From: Brettanomyces bruxellensis
Taxonomy: Eukaryota; Ascomycota; Pichiomycetes; Pichiales; Pichiaceae
Direction of reading: 5' to 3'
Assembly (NCBI RefSeq): GCF_011074885.1
Contig: NC_054690.1
Location: 2,361,001-2,425,000, forward strand
DNA: 64,000 nucleotides
Positions within the stretch are counted from its first letter, which is position 1. Each line of letters starts with the position of its first letter. Positions 21,025-31,717 of this stretch are shown here, in pieces. Made by a program: the position numbers and the translations under genes. Below the pieces are notes generated by a model. It was not told the origin of the DNA, ran no database searches, and saw nothing but the letters and a program-made list of their open reading frames with translations.

Positions 21025-22197
21025 TCATGCCTTCAATATTCCGCTGTCCATCAAAGCGTTATGAAGAATTGTCTCCTTAACCACGGCAAATGCAAGCTTA
21101 ATATTGTTTGTATCAGTAGCCTGTGTGACATAAGGGACCAGATTGAGGTTAGCTCTGTTAAGTTGTTTGAATCGCCAGAGGATATATTTCACTGCCTTAT
21201 TGACATCATTGCCTCCAACATAATCCGGGAAATAGTTCTCTAGTGGGGACCTACCAAGTTTGTCGATAAACACATCAATCTTGTTGAGACATAATATGAT
21301 CGAAGTTCTCCTAAACCACATTGAGTTGACCACAGATTCGAATAAATTGAGTGATTCCACGAGCCTATTTTGCGTCGGTGATTCCAAAAGCACTTGATCG
21401 TATTCAGATAAAGCGACACAAAACATTACTGCCGTTACATTATCAAAACAGTGAATCCATTTTTTTCTTTCGGATCTTTGTCCGCCCACATCGAACAAAT
21501 GAATTCTTATATCTTCAAGTTGGAATCTTGTATCATATATACCCGAGGTTTGCTTCCTTGTTCTGATGACATCAGTAACATTTGGCACATAGCCGTCGGC
21601 TGTTATTCGGTCAATGTTGTCAAAGAAATATTTGAAGGAATCCATAAGATAAAACTCTCCTCTATGTTCTTCCAATAGTTTTACCACCATCGGCTCCTTG
21701 ATTAATATCTTCATCTTATCCCCTAGCGCAAATGTCATCGTTTTACTATCCTCATCCATGGGAACCTCATACTCAAGAATCTTGTCAAGATCATCATTCG
21801 TCATTGTTTGAAGGTCATCATCTAGATTGAACTTTCGTAGTGCTTTTATGATCGCCTCAGCACACTCACAGATATTCTTAAATACAAAAGGCTTGTAATC
21901 ATACAGCTCTCTTTTGCTGAAACCATTCTGGTGAATAATCTTGATCTGCTTTAATATTGTGGATTTACCAGATTCTCCCGAACCTAGCAATAGCATTTTA
22001 TACTCCGGCTTAGAGTCTTGTGCCGAACTTTTTGTACTTTTTGTTGTCTGTGTCTTACCTTTATTCTGTTTGCTTTGCTTTTGGTTCAGTGATAATGTTG
22101 ATGTCGATTGTGTATTTGTATTTGCCTTATTTGAAACTGGACTCTCAGTCTTTTGAGGCATGTTTTCTGCATCCTCTTTAGATCCGCAGAGCCCCAT
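21025..22197 (-). CDS. GPA2: Heterotrimeric G-protein alpha subunit (nutrient/glucose signalling)
   Basis: GTPase that couples nutrient receptors to the cAMP/PKA pathway in yeast. The 390-residue protein begins MGLCGSK: Gly2 is a myristoylation and Cys4 a palmitoylation candidate, which places it at the plasma membrane. A polar Ser/Thr/Lys-rich insert covers residues 8-60. G motifs are GSGESGKS (72-79), DVGGQRSERKKWIHCFD, LNKIDVF and TQATDT. The C-terminal half (GGNDVNKAVKYILWRF onwards, ending DSGILKA) matches Gpa2 rather than Gpa1, which ends differently and carries a long insert. Its shared theme with RAX1, an RGS-domain protein in this window, is probably coincidental. Confidence 0.92.
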   Translation of the reverse strand: MGLCGSKEDAENMPQKTESPVSNKANTNTQSTSTLSLNQKQSKQNKGKTQTTKSTKSSAQDSKPEYKMLLLGSGESGKSTILKQIKIIHQNGFSKRELYDYKPFVFKNICECAEAIIKALRKFNLDDDLQTMTNDDLDKILEYEVPMDEDSKTMTFALGDKMKILIKEPMVVKLLEEHRGEFYLMDSFKYFFDNIDRITADGYVPNVTDVIRTRKQTSGIYDTRFQLEDIRIHLFDVGGQRSERKKWIHCFDNVTAVMFCVALSEYDQVLLESPTQNRLVESLNLFESVVNSMWFRRTSIILCLNKIDVFIDKLGRSPLENYFPDYVGGNDVNKAVKYILWRFKQLNRANLNLVPYVTQATDTNNIKLAFAVVKETILHNALMDSGILKA

Positions 22198-23208
22198 ATT
22201 TCCTTGATTATAATCAACTCTTAACTATGGTCGTATTTTTTTTGGCTAATGAGTGTCGAAAATGTGCAAGGCACGTAGGTGTGGATAATAATACTATGAT
22301 AATAATGTCTGACGTAGGAGATAGCAATCGGTTGGTATAAAGCGTTTCAGGTTAACAGTGTTGTTTCTCCAGTTATGTAACACCCTTCCTATAAATTTCT
22401 CTTCGTTGATATCAGAATACTATATGTATATAGACTTCAAATTAATTGTCCGATAAATAACAGATGGTGTGGCGGGAAAGATAATAATGTCCGAGCAACT
22501 GATTACTCGCCGATTCTATGCTGCAGACATGATATGTATGCATCCAGCATAAAAAAGTTAGAAAAAAAAATTAGAAAAAAACTAAATGAAAAAGGATGCT
22601 TAAATGCAGCAAGTTTCCATATAAGTCCGGGGTGCTTCTCCCGCATAGAAGAATATTCTTCCAAGCCAAAACGAGGTGCAAATAATTGCGATTGAAACAT
22701 CCTTACGTGTCTCATTACTGAAGATCTTCTGCGATAATAGCGAAACATAATAAGCAGGGATAATTCCTCCACAGCAATATCCATTTTAGTTTTGTTTAGT
22801 AATTATATGCACACACTCAGAAAGATATACATAAATAGAAGAAGGCCGTATTATATTATGGGAAGTATTATTATGAGTTAAGTGTATGAAAACCGATTTC
22901 AACATACGCATAATAAGAATTTTGAAATAATCATTTTGTTGTTTTAGGCCGCCCTTGAAAATAACAACCTTTAATAAACTAGAAATTTCTTCAAGAGCAC
23001 ATACACAACAGCCTGTTGAGGCGACAAGTCCTCACCATATTGGTAAGAAATGACCCCGCTCATGTGCAAATGTTTCTATAAATAATATTTGGGCATTATG
23101 ATTGAGCCATAGCACTTCTTCTAATTTATGTATGTTATTCATATTTTCATATTATTAACGTAAATTGATTTTAATTTAATTACTTAAATTTATTTAGGTA
23201 CTTCAAAC
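22198..23208. other. Intergenic region, GPA2 promoter and CPA2 3' end
   Basis: 1.0 kb. A 93-codon minus-strand frame at 22503-22784 is open but shows no recognisable family or conserved pattern. AT-rich tracts near 22555-22580. Confidence 0.55.
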
Positions 23209-26200
23209 TTAAACCGGCTTTCCGCCAAGATATTCACTCCATCTTCTGACCTCTGGTGGGATGATAAGTTCCTTCTTCTTCAGATTGGAGAGTCTTTCAG
23301 GCAGTTTCTCTGCTAAGCATTGGGCAAATAGCATGGCAGTCTTTGGTTCCGAGAACAAAGTTCTACCAAAGTCAATGGCATTTCTCCTCATGATATAATC
23401 TGGATCGGTGTTACTCTTGGCCCTGCTCTTGGCAAGGTTGAACACACATTGAATATTGTACTTTGTAAGCATCTCTCTGATTGCCCTTTTGTTGTCTACT
23501 GGGAAGTGAATCACAGTAACATTTTGACTTGTGTGCTGCTTCAAGTAGTCAGCAACCCTTTGAGATGAAGCGTAGAATTTATAACCCAATGGCTCAATGG
23601 TCTTTGCCACTATTCCCAGATATTCTGCGTCTGTATTTCCTCCAAAGAGAATTCCTTCAGAAGGAACAGGAACTCTAAATTTCATTGTTGCCTGTATGGA
23701 TGTCCAGTATGCTTCTGTTAAAGTCTTGCCAAAACAAGCAATCTCTCCGGTCGAAGACATCTCACATCCAAGGAATGGATCTGCACCAGCAAGTCTGGTC
23801 CATGAGAACTGTGGAACTTTTGTAGCAACGTAATCATGTTTCTCAGCCATTAGATTTCTTGGCTTAGGTGCCTTTCCGATCAATGCCTTTGTTGCGGCCT
23901 CAATAAAATTGCATCCAAGGACTTTTGAGACAAATGGGAATGATCTGGAGGCACGAATATTACATTCAATCACCTTTAAATCAGGTATGCCGGTCTTTGG
24001 ATTCTCTGCCTTGATCACTTGCATATTGAAAGGACCAGTGATCTTCCAAGCAGCAGCAACCTTGTCAGAAATCTCCTTCAATCTTCTAAGAATCGAGCTG
24101 TCCAAATTTTGTGGTGGGAGAACCAACGTTGCATCACCAGAATGAATTCCAGCATTTTCCACGTGCTCGGAAATTGCATGCACGATAACCTTACCATTAG
24201 CTGCAACTGCATCCACATCGATCTCCTTTGCTCCTTGTATGAACTTAGAAATAACCACAGGGTGATCCTTGGAAACCTTCGAAGCATTTTTTAACTTGGA
24301 AGCCAACTCCTCTGCAGAATATATGGTTGCCATTGCGGCACCAGAGAGAACATACGATGGCCTAACAATAACTGGATACTGAACTTCTTCAGCAAATTTC
24401 TGTGCATCTTCAACAGACGTAAGCTCCTTCCAAGCAGGTTGATCAATTCCGAGTTCCGAACACATGCTAGAAAACTTCTGCCTATCCTCTGCTTTGTCAA
24501 TATCCACAGGACTTGTTCCAAGAACGTTTGCATGTTGTTGTTGAAGTTTTAATGCTATATTTTGAGGAAGTTGGCCACCAACTGAAACCACGATTCCCTC
24601 GGCGGCTTCAAGCTCATAAATATCCATGACCCGTTCGTATGAAAGTTCCTCAAAATACAACCTATCAACTTCATCAAAGTCAGTCGAGACTGTTTCTGGG
24701 TTGTAGTTCACCATAATAGTTTTCTTTCCTGCCTCCCTCAAAGCTCTGGCAGTTGAAACAGCGCACCAATCAAATTCGACGGATGATCCAATACGGTAGT
24801 CACCAGATCCAAGCACCATGGTTCCGTGCTCGTCAAAGGCAATATCATTCTCAGTTGCATTGTATGTCATATAAAGATAGTTGGTGTTTGCTGGGAACTC
24901 TGCTGCCAATGTATCGATTCTTTTCACCACGGGGATAATTCCAAATGCCTTTCTCTTCGCACGAACTTCCAAATCTGTGGACTTGACGGCAGTTGCAATC
25001 TGAGCATCTGAGAACCCTTGCTTCTTAGCCTTACTAAGCAAAGACTCGTCAAGTTTTTCTAATGATCCAATTGCTTCCATCTCATGTTGTGTATCCGCAA
25101 TATGCTTAAGCTTGTACAAGAACCATTTATCAATCTTGGTTAATTCATGGACCTTATCAACAGAATAGTTTCTGTTCAAGATAGCTTCTCCGACCGCAAG
25201 CCATCTTCTGTCTGTTGGATTGGAAAGGGCATCATCCAAATCATCAAACTCACCACCTTGGAATCCGACATACTGAGGATCAACCTCTCTGATTGCTTTC
25301 TGAAGAGATTCTTCGAAAGTCCGTCCAATTGCCATAACTTCACCAACAGATTTCATGGAAGATCCAATATTTCTCTTCACCTGCTGGAATTTGTTTAGGT
25401 CCCATCTTGGAATCTTCGTCACAATATAGTCCAATGAAGGCTCAAAGTTGGCTGTAGTGGTCTTTGTAACTGGGTTCGAAAGTTCTGGTAACGTATAGCC
25501 AAGACCAATCTTTGCAGCAGTGTATGCCAATGGATAACCAGTAGCCTTGGAAGCCAATGCCGAGGATCTGGATAACCTGGCATTCACTTCAATCACCTTA
25601 TATTCAAGACTGTTTGGATTAAGGGTATATTGAACATTACATTCTCCCACAACACCTAAATGGCGAATAATCTTTATTGCAGCTGATCTTAACATGTGAT
25701 ATTCCTCATCGGAAAGAGTTTGAGATGGGGCCACAACGATAGACTCACCTGTGTGGATTCCCAACGGATCAAAATTTTCCATGTTGCAAACAGTAATGCA
25801 GTTGTCCACTCTGTCTCTGACAACCTCATACTCGACTTCTTTCCATCCTTTCATAGATTTCTCAATCAAAATCTGTGGAGAGAGCGAAAGTGACTTAGAA
25901 GCCAGATTCCTCATTTCTTCTTCATTATTCGCAAATCCAGAACCAAGACCTCCTAAAGAGTATGCTGACCTAGAAATAACTGGATATCCAATTTTTGCTG
26001 CAGCTTTCAATGCATCATCAACAGTTTCAACAGCCACAGATTCGGCAATTGGAATATTTATTTCTTTCAATGCCTCAGCAAAAAGTTCCCTATCTTCAGA
26101 AGTAATTAAGGTCTTAATAGGTGTTCCAAGAACTTTGACACCATACTTTTTGAAAACACCCTTTTTATCTAGTTGGATACCAACATTCAAGCCTGTCTGA

Positions 26201-26700
26201 CCTCCAAACGTGAGTAATATTCCATCCGGTCTTTCTCTAGCTATGATATACTCGACGTATTCTGGTGTGACCGGAAGGAAATACACTTCATCTGCCAATG
26301 CATGAGATGTTTGGTTTGTTGCAATGTTTGGATTCACAAGAATTGACTTCTTATGTGCTTCTTTCAAAGCTTTTATGGCTTGGGATCCCGAATAATCGAA
26401 TTCACCTGCCTGGCCAATGGAAAGACCTCCGGATCCAATCACTAACACTTTGGAGACATCCACCAGCTGATGTGCGTGGTTATCGGTAAATTTCTTGAGG
26501 AGATCCCCTCCCTTATATGATGCCGCAAGCCTTTTCTGGTTTAATTGCTGATATTTGTGAAAAATATGATATTTATTTACTGAATTGCTGAATATTTTAT
26601 TAGCAGTGCCTGTAGACGTACTAAAACTTCTGACTGTAGGTCTGGCTACAGAAGCTCCAAAGCTTCTCAAAGCTGTGTTTGAGCTTAACCTCATAAACAT
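23209..26700 (-). CDS. CPA2: Carbamoyl-phosphate synthase (arginine-specific), large subunit, with presequence
   Basis: Makes carbamoyl phosphate for arginine synthesis from glutamine-derived ammonia, bicarbonate and two ATP, together with the small subunit Cpa1. The 1163 residues contain two homologous halves, each with an ATP-grasp domain: the first begins near KVLVIGSGGLSIGQAGEFDYSG (about 85), the second near MVLGSGDYRIGSSVEFDW (about 635). The C-terminal domain has the usual MGS-like fold region. The first 60 residues are Arg/Ser-rich and nearly acid-free (MFMRLSSNTALRSFGASVAR at the start), which looks like a mitochondrial targeting peptide and makes it about 45 residues longer than the cytosolic S. 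cerevisiae enzyme. Two Gcn4-type sites lie upstream. Confidence 0.97.
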   Translation of the reverse strand: MFMRLSSNTALRSFGASVARPTVRSFSTSTGTANKIFSNSVNKYHIFHKYQQLNQKRLAASYKGGDLLKKFTDNHAHQLVDVSKVLVIGSGGLSIGQAGEFDYSGSQAIKALKEAHKKSILVNPNIATNQTSHALADEVYFLPVTPEYVEYIIARERPDGILLTFGGQTGLNVGIQLDKKGVFKKYGVKVLGTPIKTLITSEDRELFAEALKEINIPIAESVAVETVDDALKAAAKIGYPVISRSAYSLGGLGSGFANNEEEMRNLASKSLSLSPQILIEKSMKGWKEVEYEVVRDRVDNCITVCNMENFDPLGIHTGESIVVAPSQTLSDEEYHMLRSAAIKIIRHLGVVGECNVQYTLNPNSLEYKVIEVNARLSRSSALASKATGYPLAYTAAKIGLGYTLPELSNPVTKTTTANFEPSLDYIVTKIPRWDLNKFQQVKRNIGSSMKSVGEVMAIGRTFEESLQKAIREVDPQYVGFQGGEFDDLDDALSNPTDRRWLAVGEAILNRNYSVDKVHELTKIDKWFLYKLKHIADTQHEMEAIGSLEKLDESLLSKAKKQGFSDAQIATAVKSTDLEVRAKRKAFGIIPVVKRIDTLAAEFPANTNYLYMTYNATENDIAFDEHGTMVLGSGDYRIGSSVEFDWCAVSTARALREAGKKTIMVNYNPETVSTDFDEVDRLYFEELSYERVMDIYELEAAEGIVVSVGGQLPQNIALKLQQQHANVLGTSPVDIDKAEDRQKFSSMCSELGIDQPAWKELTSVEDAQKFAEEVQYPVIVRPSYVLSGAAMATIYSAEELASKLKNASKVSKDHPVVISKFIQGAKEIDVDAVAANGKVIVHAISEHVENAGIHSGDATLVLPPQNLDSSILRRLKEISDKVAAAWKITGPFNMQVIKAENPKTGIPDLKVIECNIRASRSFPFVSKVLGCNFIEAATKALIGKAPKPRNLMAEKHDYVATKVPQFSWTRLAGADPFLGCEMSSTGEIACFGKTLTEAYWTSIQATMKFRVPVPSEGILFGGNTDAEYLGIVAKTIEPLGYKFYASSQRVADYLKQHTSQNVTVIHFPVDNKRAIREMLTKYNIQCVFNLAKSRAKSNTDPDYIMRRNAIDFGRTLFSEPKTAMLFAQCLAEKLPERLSNLKKKELIIPPEVRRWSEYLGGKPV

Positions 26701-27683
26701 CTTCGCAACGGAAATATTGCTAATAGCAGTAGTTTTCTGAAGACCTAAAACAAAATAAGTAACTGAGCGTCTGGAAAATGTAATGATGTGTATGGGGGTC
26801 GAAAATATATATGGATATATATATATAGTGAATAATCGTGGTCATTAATTGTAAAAGCAAAAAAAATTTTCCAGTCAAAGTGACTCAGAAATTGAATCTC
26901 ACAATAGAGTTTATTCGAAAATGGGCGCGCTTAATATAATGTTACCTGTTTTGTAAGGATGGGTGCGATCAAAACCAGTAATTTTTCTTAGCGCGCTTAA
27001 TTTGATTCCGAGAAGTTGAATATAAAAAAGAAAGTCTTGAGAGATGTTGTAACCAAAATAATGAAAACTTGACTCATAGTTTTTTTTCTTTTTTCCCATG
27101 TTTTATTATCTTCGATTTTATCTATTCAGTACATTATTTTGTTACACAACAGGACTAGTCTCTGGGACTTCAATGCACGACTTTAAAGGCTACACTGACT
27201 ACAGTGTAATATGGCACCAAACAGCAAATGAATCTTGGGGATTGAGTCAAGGTGAAATATTCCAATATATAAACATTATGATGTAAACTCTTTTATTAAC
27301 TATATGCTTAAGAGAAGGTCAAGGGAATAAAAATGAAAAAACAAATTTCTTGAGTAAAAAAAAATGCAGTACGCATTACCTAACTTATTTTTTTTATCAA
27401 TTTTTCCAATGGCCGACAATACGAATTTGTACCCTCGGGAAAACGAACTTTCGCAATACCACGCTCCGTTTCCTATTCTTCCGTGAGCAATGATGAAACC
27501 CTGAATTATATATAAATGAATCAACCCCAACTTTTATTAGCTTACATTTTTCCTGAACTTAAGTTGTGTTTAGATATTTAGACAGCTCGTATATAAAAAG
27601 TGGGGTGTTTCGTTATCTTATTAATGGATGAACTGACAGAAAGAGTTGAAAAAAAAAAGTGATACGCCGGAAATAGATAAAGC
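26701..27683. other. CPA2 upstream region
   Basis: 983 bp with the two Gcn4-type sites, an AT dinucleotide tract near 26807-26828 and A/T-runs. Short open frames here have no family resemblance. Confidence 0.6.
26881..27076. promoter_or_regulatory. Two Gcn4-type sites upstream of CPA2
   Basis: TGACTCA is found at 26881-26887 and 27070-27076, about 180 and 370 bp before the CPA2 start. This heptamer is the established Gcn4 site of amino-acid biosynthesis genes. CPA2 is the only gene starting into this gap. Binding is inferred. Confidence 0.65.
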
Positions 27684-28433
27684 CTAGTCTCTTTTCCATC
27701 TGACATGACGTGGCTGTCTTGCATAGTATATTCCACCAACGTCAATGTTTGTATTCCAGTGGTCGATAAATGAGCATAAAGCAGAGGCCAATGCCATCTC
27801 CCTTGGAATCTTAGTGTCATCCACAATAAGATCAAATCCAGAAGCAGCTGCTGGTACAACCTGGCCGATTCTCTCTCTGACCTCGGATTCTTTTTCACCA
27901 ACATTCTTCACCCTCTCTAAGTATTTTCCTTTTGTAGTCCATTGGTAGGTAGCTCCATCTGCTAGAGTGAACATCCTGTACGCATCTAAAGCATCAACTC
28001 GGTGACTGATCACATGCCATCCAAGTTCAGCCACTGGAGCCTCGGGTGCTCTGATGAGCAAAACATTTGATCTCAAGCCTGCCCTTAAAGTAGCACAGGG
28101 TTCATCTTCTGCATTTGGACCTGTGGCTCTGATTGCATTTGAGTACATTTTATAAGCACCCTTGACAGCTCTTGATCTTACAAACCAGAAAAGTGACTTT
28201 GATTGTTCAGTTGGTCCGCTTGGTCCAGATCCTTCTTCTTTCGTATCGTATACATCAAAGATTTTGGATCCTGTACCGAATCTCCTCCTAATTGCATATC
28301 TTGAGCAGTTTGCCTCATCAAGTTGTATTATATGAGGAATATACCTAGATGACCTACGATGTGGTGCAAATAGCAAAGATTTTGCCAACACCACTGGCCT
28401 CATGATGGGAGAAAGAATGAGCTCGATAGGCAT
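27684..28433 (-). CDS. Uncharacterised fungal protein, possible Tubby-C2-like fold
   Basis: 249 residues that I do not recognise by name. The N-terminal 30 residues carry Arg/Ser/Pro and few acids, which could be a targeting peptide. The body has mixed hydrophobic strands and Arg-rich segments: RYAIRRRFGTGSKIFDVYD near 50, LRSNVLLIRAPEAP near 120, then ATYQWTTKGKYLERVKNVGE near 170, and REMALASALCSFIDHWNT near 215. The pattern of short strands with W-x(3)-G-x-Y/F-L followed by a helix near the C-terminus recalls LURP-one/Tubby-C2-like proteins of fungi; that is a guess from pattern. Codon use and the clean reading frame support a real gene. No neighbour suggests a role. Confidence 0.82.
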   Translation of the reverse strand: MPIELILSPIMRPVVLAKSLLFAPHRRSSRYIPHIIQLDEANCSRYAIRRRFGTGSKIFDVYDTKEEGSGPSGPTEQSKSLFWFVRSRAVKGAYKMYSNAIRATGPNAEDEPCATLRAGLRSNVLLIRAPEAPVAELGWHVISHRVDALDAYRMFTLADGATYQWTTKGKYLERVKNVGEKESEVRERIGQVVPAAASGFDLIVDDTKIPREMALASALCSFIDHWNTNIDVGGIYYARQPRHVRWKRD

Positions 28434-29689
28434 TGTTGATTTATAGTGTTAAGTAGTTGTGCAAATAAATAACTGTCTTAAACCAAGTTATTTCCAGCTC
28501 TCAATTTTAATAAACAAGTGATGCATACAAATGAAGGAAGAGAATACAAAGGAGTCTTTATTTATATGCAATCCTTGATTCGGCGCTTAATGTGGAAAGG
28601 ATCGCACGGTAAAAATGCTCTCATCCAAAACGAGGATAACATCCGTAAACCATATTTTGGATTTACGAATACTTTGACATCAGTTCCAACTCAAAAGAAT
28701 CATTGTTAGACCCTTATTTGGTTTCAAGTATATTGGACTATGACAGTACATTATCGGTTTGATCTAAAATTTTTTTGCAGAAGTTCAATTAAGGAGGATA
28801 AAATTCTCCCCTCTGTCATACCATAATGTGACTGCAATAATGGATCGATTGACGAAAGGAGAAAAATGTCAGGTAAAGCCATTCCAGTCGCGTCTATAAA
28901 GGTCGAAGCTTTCCTTTTTAGTCTAATTTCTTTCTTTTTTTCCCCGAAAATAGCGCTAGAGGACGAAAGCGTAGGTACAAAGAAACCAGCCATTGGGTGA
29001 GGGGCGAGACACACTCATACCTCATTCTGGCATGAAATGCGCACATTCCACAGAAAGAATATCTTGTGATTTTATTCAGAATTTCTTACTGAAACCAAAT
29101 AAATGTTCTTCAAAAATGAGAGAAATACTGTCCGCCATACAATTTTACATGGTATATGCACTAATATTGGTTCTCTTTGAGTATGTATCACCTAGTACCA
29201 ATCACTGACCCTGATTAGCACTAAATTCTGAATATTTAATTTTGAAGAGAACGTAAACAGTGAAAAAAATTAGGTAATTCTGGCGCGTTAATGCGTTGAA
29301 AAAAAAAAAAGAGAAATTGAACAAAAGGTTCCGAATTAATAAAATCAGAAAAAAATTGATGCTTTCCTAAGCGAGAAACAAGTCGAGATGCGTTTTTTTT
29401 TTTTATTTTTAGGGGCATTTGTAGGGAACAATCTGCAAGATACTATATATCTTTTAAACAATTCCCAGAACACCGATCTCTTCCTAGATTTTCACTCTTT
29501 TACATACATCAATATATACTATTTGCTATCACTCTTTTTACACAGTATTTTAGGTTGTGTTCTCTTGTTCATTCCTTCGTTTTTGCAGTGTTCTCGAAAA
29601 CTTTTCTCCCGAGATAGAGGTAAACAAACCATAGAAGGAGATAGAAAAAAGGTTATAGAATAAGCAGCATTATTTTAAACTCATCTGGC
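28434..29689. other. Intergenic region upstream of the 249-residue protein gene and RAX1
   Basis: 1.26 kb divergent promoter region. A minus-strand frame at 28751-29014 (up to 87 codons) stays open but matches no family I know. T/A-runs lie near 29298-29310 and 29392-29410. Confidence 0.55.
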
Positions 29690-31222
29690 ATGACTACACG
29701 TAAAGCAGCGGATGCTGGAAATACGACTTCCTCTAATATTAGTGGTCGTTCTGATCTTAATGGATATTATGATTCCTTAGACGGTTTAAATAAGTCTGAA
29801 TCCTTCGACGAAAAGATGGGAATGCAAACTTTGAACCCACAAGAGAGTGGTTATACGTCGAATGAAACAGCATCAATTAAGACAATAAAACCATTAAACA
29901 GGTGGCCGACACTTTTTGAGATTCTAAACAAAAAAACAAGGAGTCCAGTTGATTTGTGGTCCTTCTACGTTTATATGAGAGATACACAGAAATCAATCGA
30001 CTATTTGGATTTTTGGATTGACACAGTACAACATATGAATCTTTGCAAGGTTTACGTGAAGGGTTTGAAGGAATCTTTAATAGTGAGCGAGCATTTGAAA
30101 GATGTAACCAGAGAGGAAGGAGAGGAATTAAAGCGCAGTACTGTCTCCCGTCATAATAGCAAGTCGTCAATAGCGAAATCTCATAAAAGAGAGTCCTCGG
30201 GAACATCTAGTAATCGTGATTCCGCATCATCGTCAATGTTGCTTGACCTTTTGATGAAGAATGACTTGTTAGAAGGAGGAGATGCTCACCGACTATCTTC
30301 ATTTCTAAGAGGTGAAGCTGCCGTTAGGTCCAGTGATCCAATAGTGAATGCGAAAATTGAAGAACTTAAAAGGAGATCGCTGTTACCTAGTAGTGGTGCG
30401 ACTGGACCGGCTGGTCCTCGTTCAAAAACTCCCCCTACATCTTCAGGAGATAAATCATTAGGGCGCTCACCTTCTGTATTGCGGCAGCAACAAGTGTCAG
30501 GGCGTACTTCCTCGACATCACTTCAAGAATCATATGAGAGAACATCCAGAATTGGACCTGAACTAGTGGAGGCTCTTATTGATGAGGATTATATGGAAAA
30601 TTCAAAGGACTCGCATTTTGTTACAAGAACTACACTTCGGAAGTCTTCCAAAAACATTTTGAATACTTATTTTCTTGAAGGATCCGAAAAGAGGGTCCTA
30701 ATTCCTGATGATATGAGAGAGCAAGTTATATATGCAGTGGAAACTGAAGGAAGGGATGATCCGGAGGTTTTTGATGAGTCAAGAGAATATGTGTTTAAGG
30801 CCATGGAACATGAAGCATATCCGAACTTTCTTAGGGATGTTGCAATGTGTAATGTCACTTCTGTTTCCGCGGTCATTCGTATGTTTTTGGCTATACTTTG
30901 TGCCTTCGCAGCATTTTGGACAGGTTATACACTCATATTTTTGGATTATCAGCCGAAAAAGACGCGTGCTGTGGTGACTTTGCCCTTCTTTCTTGCCTCT
31001 TATTTCCTTTTCAGTTCCTTCTATAAGATTGATCCTGTTTTGTGCTTCTTGGGTTTTTCAGAAAGTCGAAGCTCCCACAGCGGATTGATTAGAATGAGGG
31101 AGCCTTTTGTGAAGAAACTCCTTTTAAAGCGTTCTTTATTTGTTTTGATCACATTGTGCTTGGTTGCAGCTGCATTCAGTGTTTTATTTGCTTTAGTCCC
31201 TGGAACACATCTTCATCATTAA
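29690..31222 (+). CDS. RAX1: Rax1-like bud-site selection protein (RGS-like domain, C-terminal membrane segments)
   Basis: Membrane protein that with Rax2 marks former division sites for bipolar budding. The 510 residues contain an RGS-like region starting near residue 66 (RWPTLFEILNKKTRSPVDLW, YLDFWIDTVQHMNLC), interrupted by a long Ser-rich insert at about 150-285. Its second half lies around 290-385. Three hydrophobic segments follow at about 390-415, 425-445 and 485-505. The opening of the RGS part and the overall layout match Rax1 rather than Sst2 or Rgs2. It is convergent with CDC28 at 496 bp. Confidence 0.88.
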   Translation: MTTRKAADAGNTTSSNISGRSDLNGYYDSLDGLNKSESFDEKMGMQTLNPQESGYTSNETASIKTIKPLNRWPTLFEILNKKTRSPVDLWSFYVYMRDTQKSIDYLDFWIDTVQHMNLCKVYVKGLKESLIVSEHLKDVTREEGEELKRSTVSRHNSKSSIAKSHKRESSGTSSNRDSASSSMLLDLLMKNDLLEGGDAHRLSSFLRGEAAVRSSDPIVNAKIEELKRRSLLPSSGATGPAGPRSKTPPTSSGDKSLGRSPSVLRQQQVSGRTSSTSLQESYERTSRIGPELVEALIDEDYMENSKDSHFVTRTTLRKSSKNILNTYFLEGSEKRVLIPDDMREQVIYAVETEGRDDPEVFDESREYVFKAMEHEAYPNFLRDVAMCNVTSVSAVIRMFLAILCAFAAFWTGYTLIFLDYQPKKTRAVVTLPFFLASYFLFSSFYKIDPVLCFLGFSESRSSHSGLIRMREPFVKKLLLKRSLFVLITLCLVAAAFSVLFALVPGTHLHH

Positions 31223-31717
31223 TCTTACATGATTGTATTTCCTATTTCGGGCTATGGTTTCCATTTAGTCACATTCTGAATGCAGATCAGAATTCCGATC
31301 ACACCTCCGGCGCTGCTACTATTACTACCTTGCATTACTACTTTTGTTACCCATACACGTCTTTATCATTTCGCTACTTTTTGCATATGTGTCCTGTTTG
31401 TCTTTTCTGTTCATTCGATCAGGCGCAATCTTTAGAGCTTTCCACTTACTTGTTTTATATTATCTACCTAAGAGAAAGTTACCATAATAATAAAATACGA
31501 TAGATTAAATCAGAGTGTTTGTTCAGTGGAGTAGAGTAATTAAAAAGAAAGCATTGTGTTAGAGCTATCTCAGTCGGCATATGTAAAACAGAACATTGAT
31601 TTCGGCATACGGCATAGCATAGTGAGGTGAATTTTCAATTGAAGACGCATCAAACGATGTGATGAAAATGAACAAACGATGAAGATGTATATACATCCGG
31701 AATTGCTGATACTTTAT
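31223..31717. other. Convergent intergenic region RAX1/CDC28
   Basis: 495 bp between two 3' ends. No further feature recognised. Confidence 0.6.

Noticed and set aside
22503..22784. 93-codon minus-strand frame with a hydrophobic stretch
   Set aside because: It lies in a promoter gap, has an A/T-run-encoded Phe-rich stretch and no recognisable homology.
28751..29014. 87-codon minus-strand frame upstream of the unknown 249-residue gene
   Set aside because: No family recognised and no convincing splice sites; kept only as a remote possibility.
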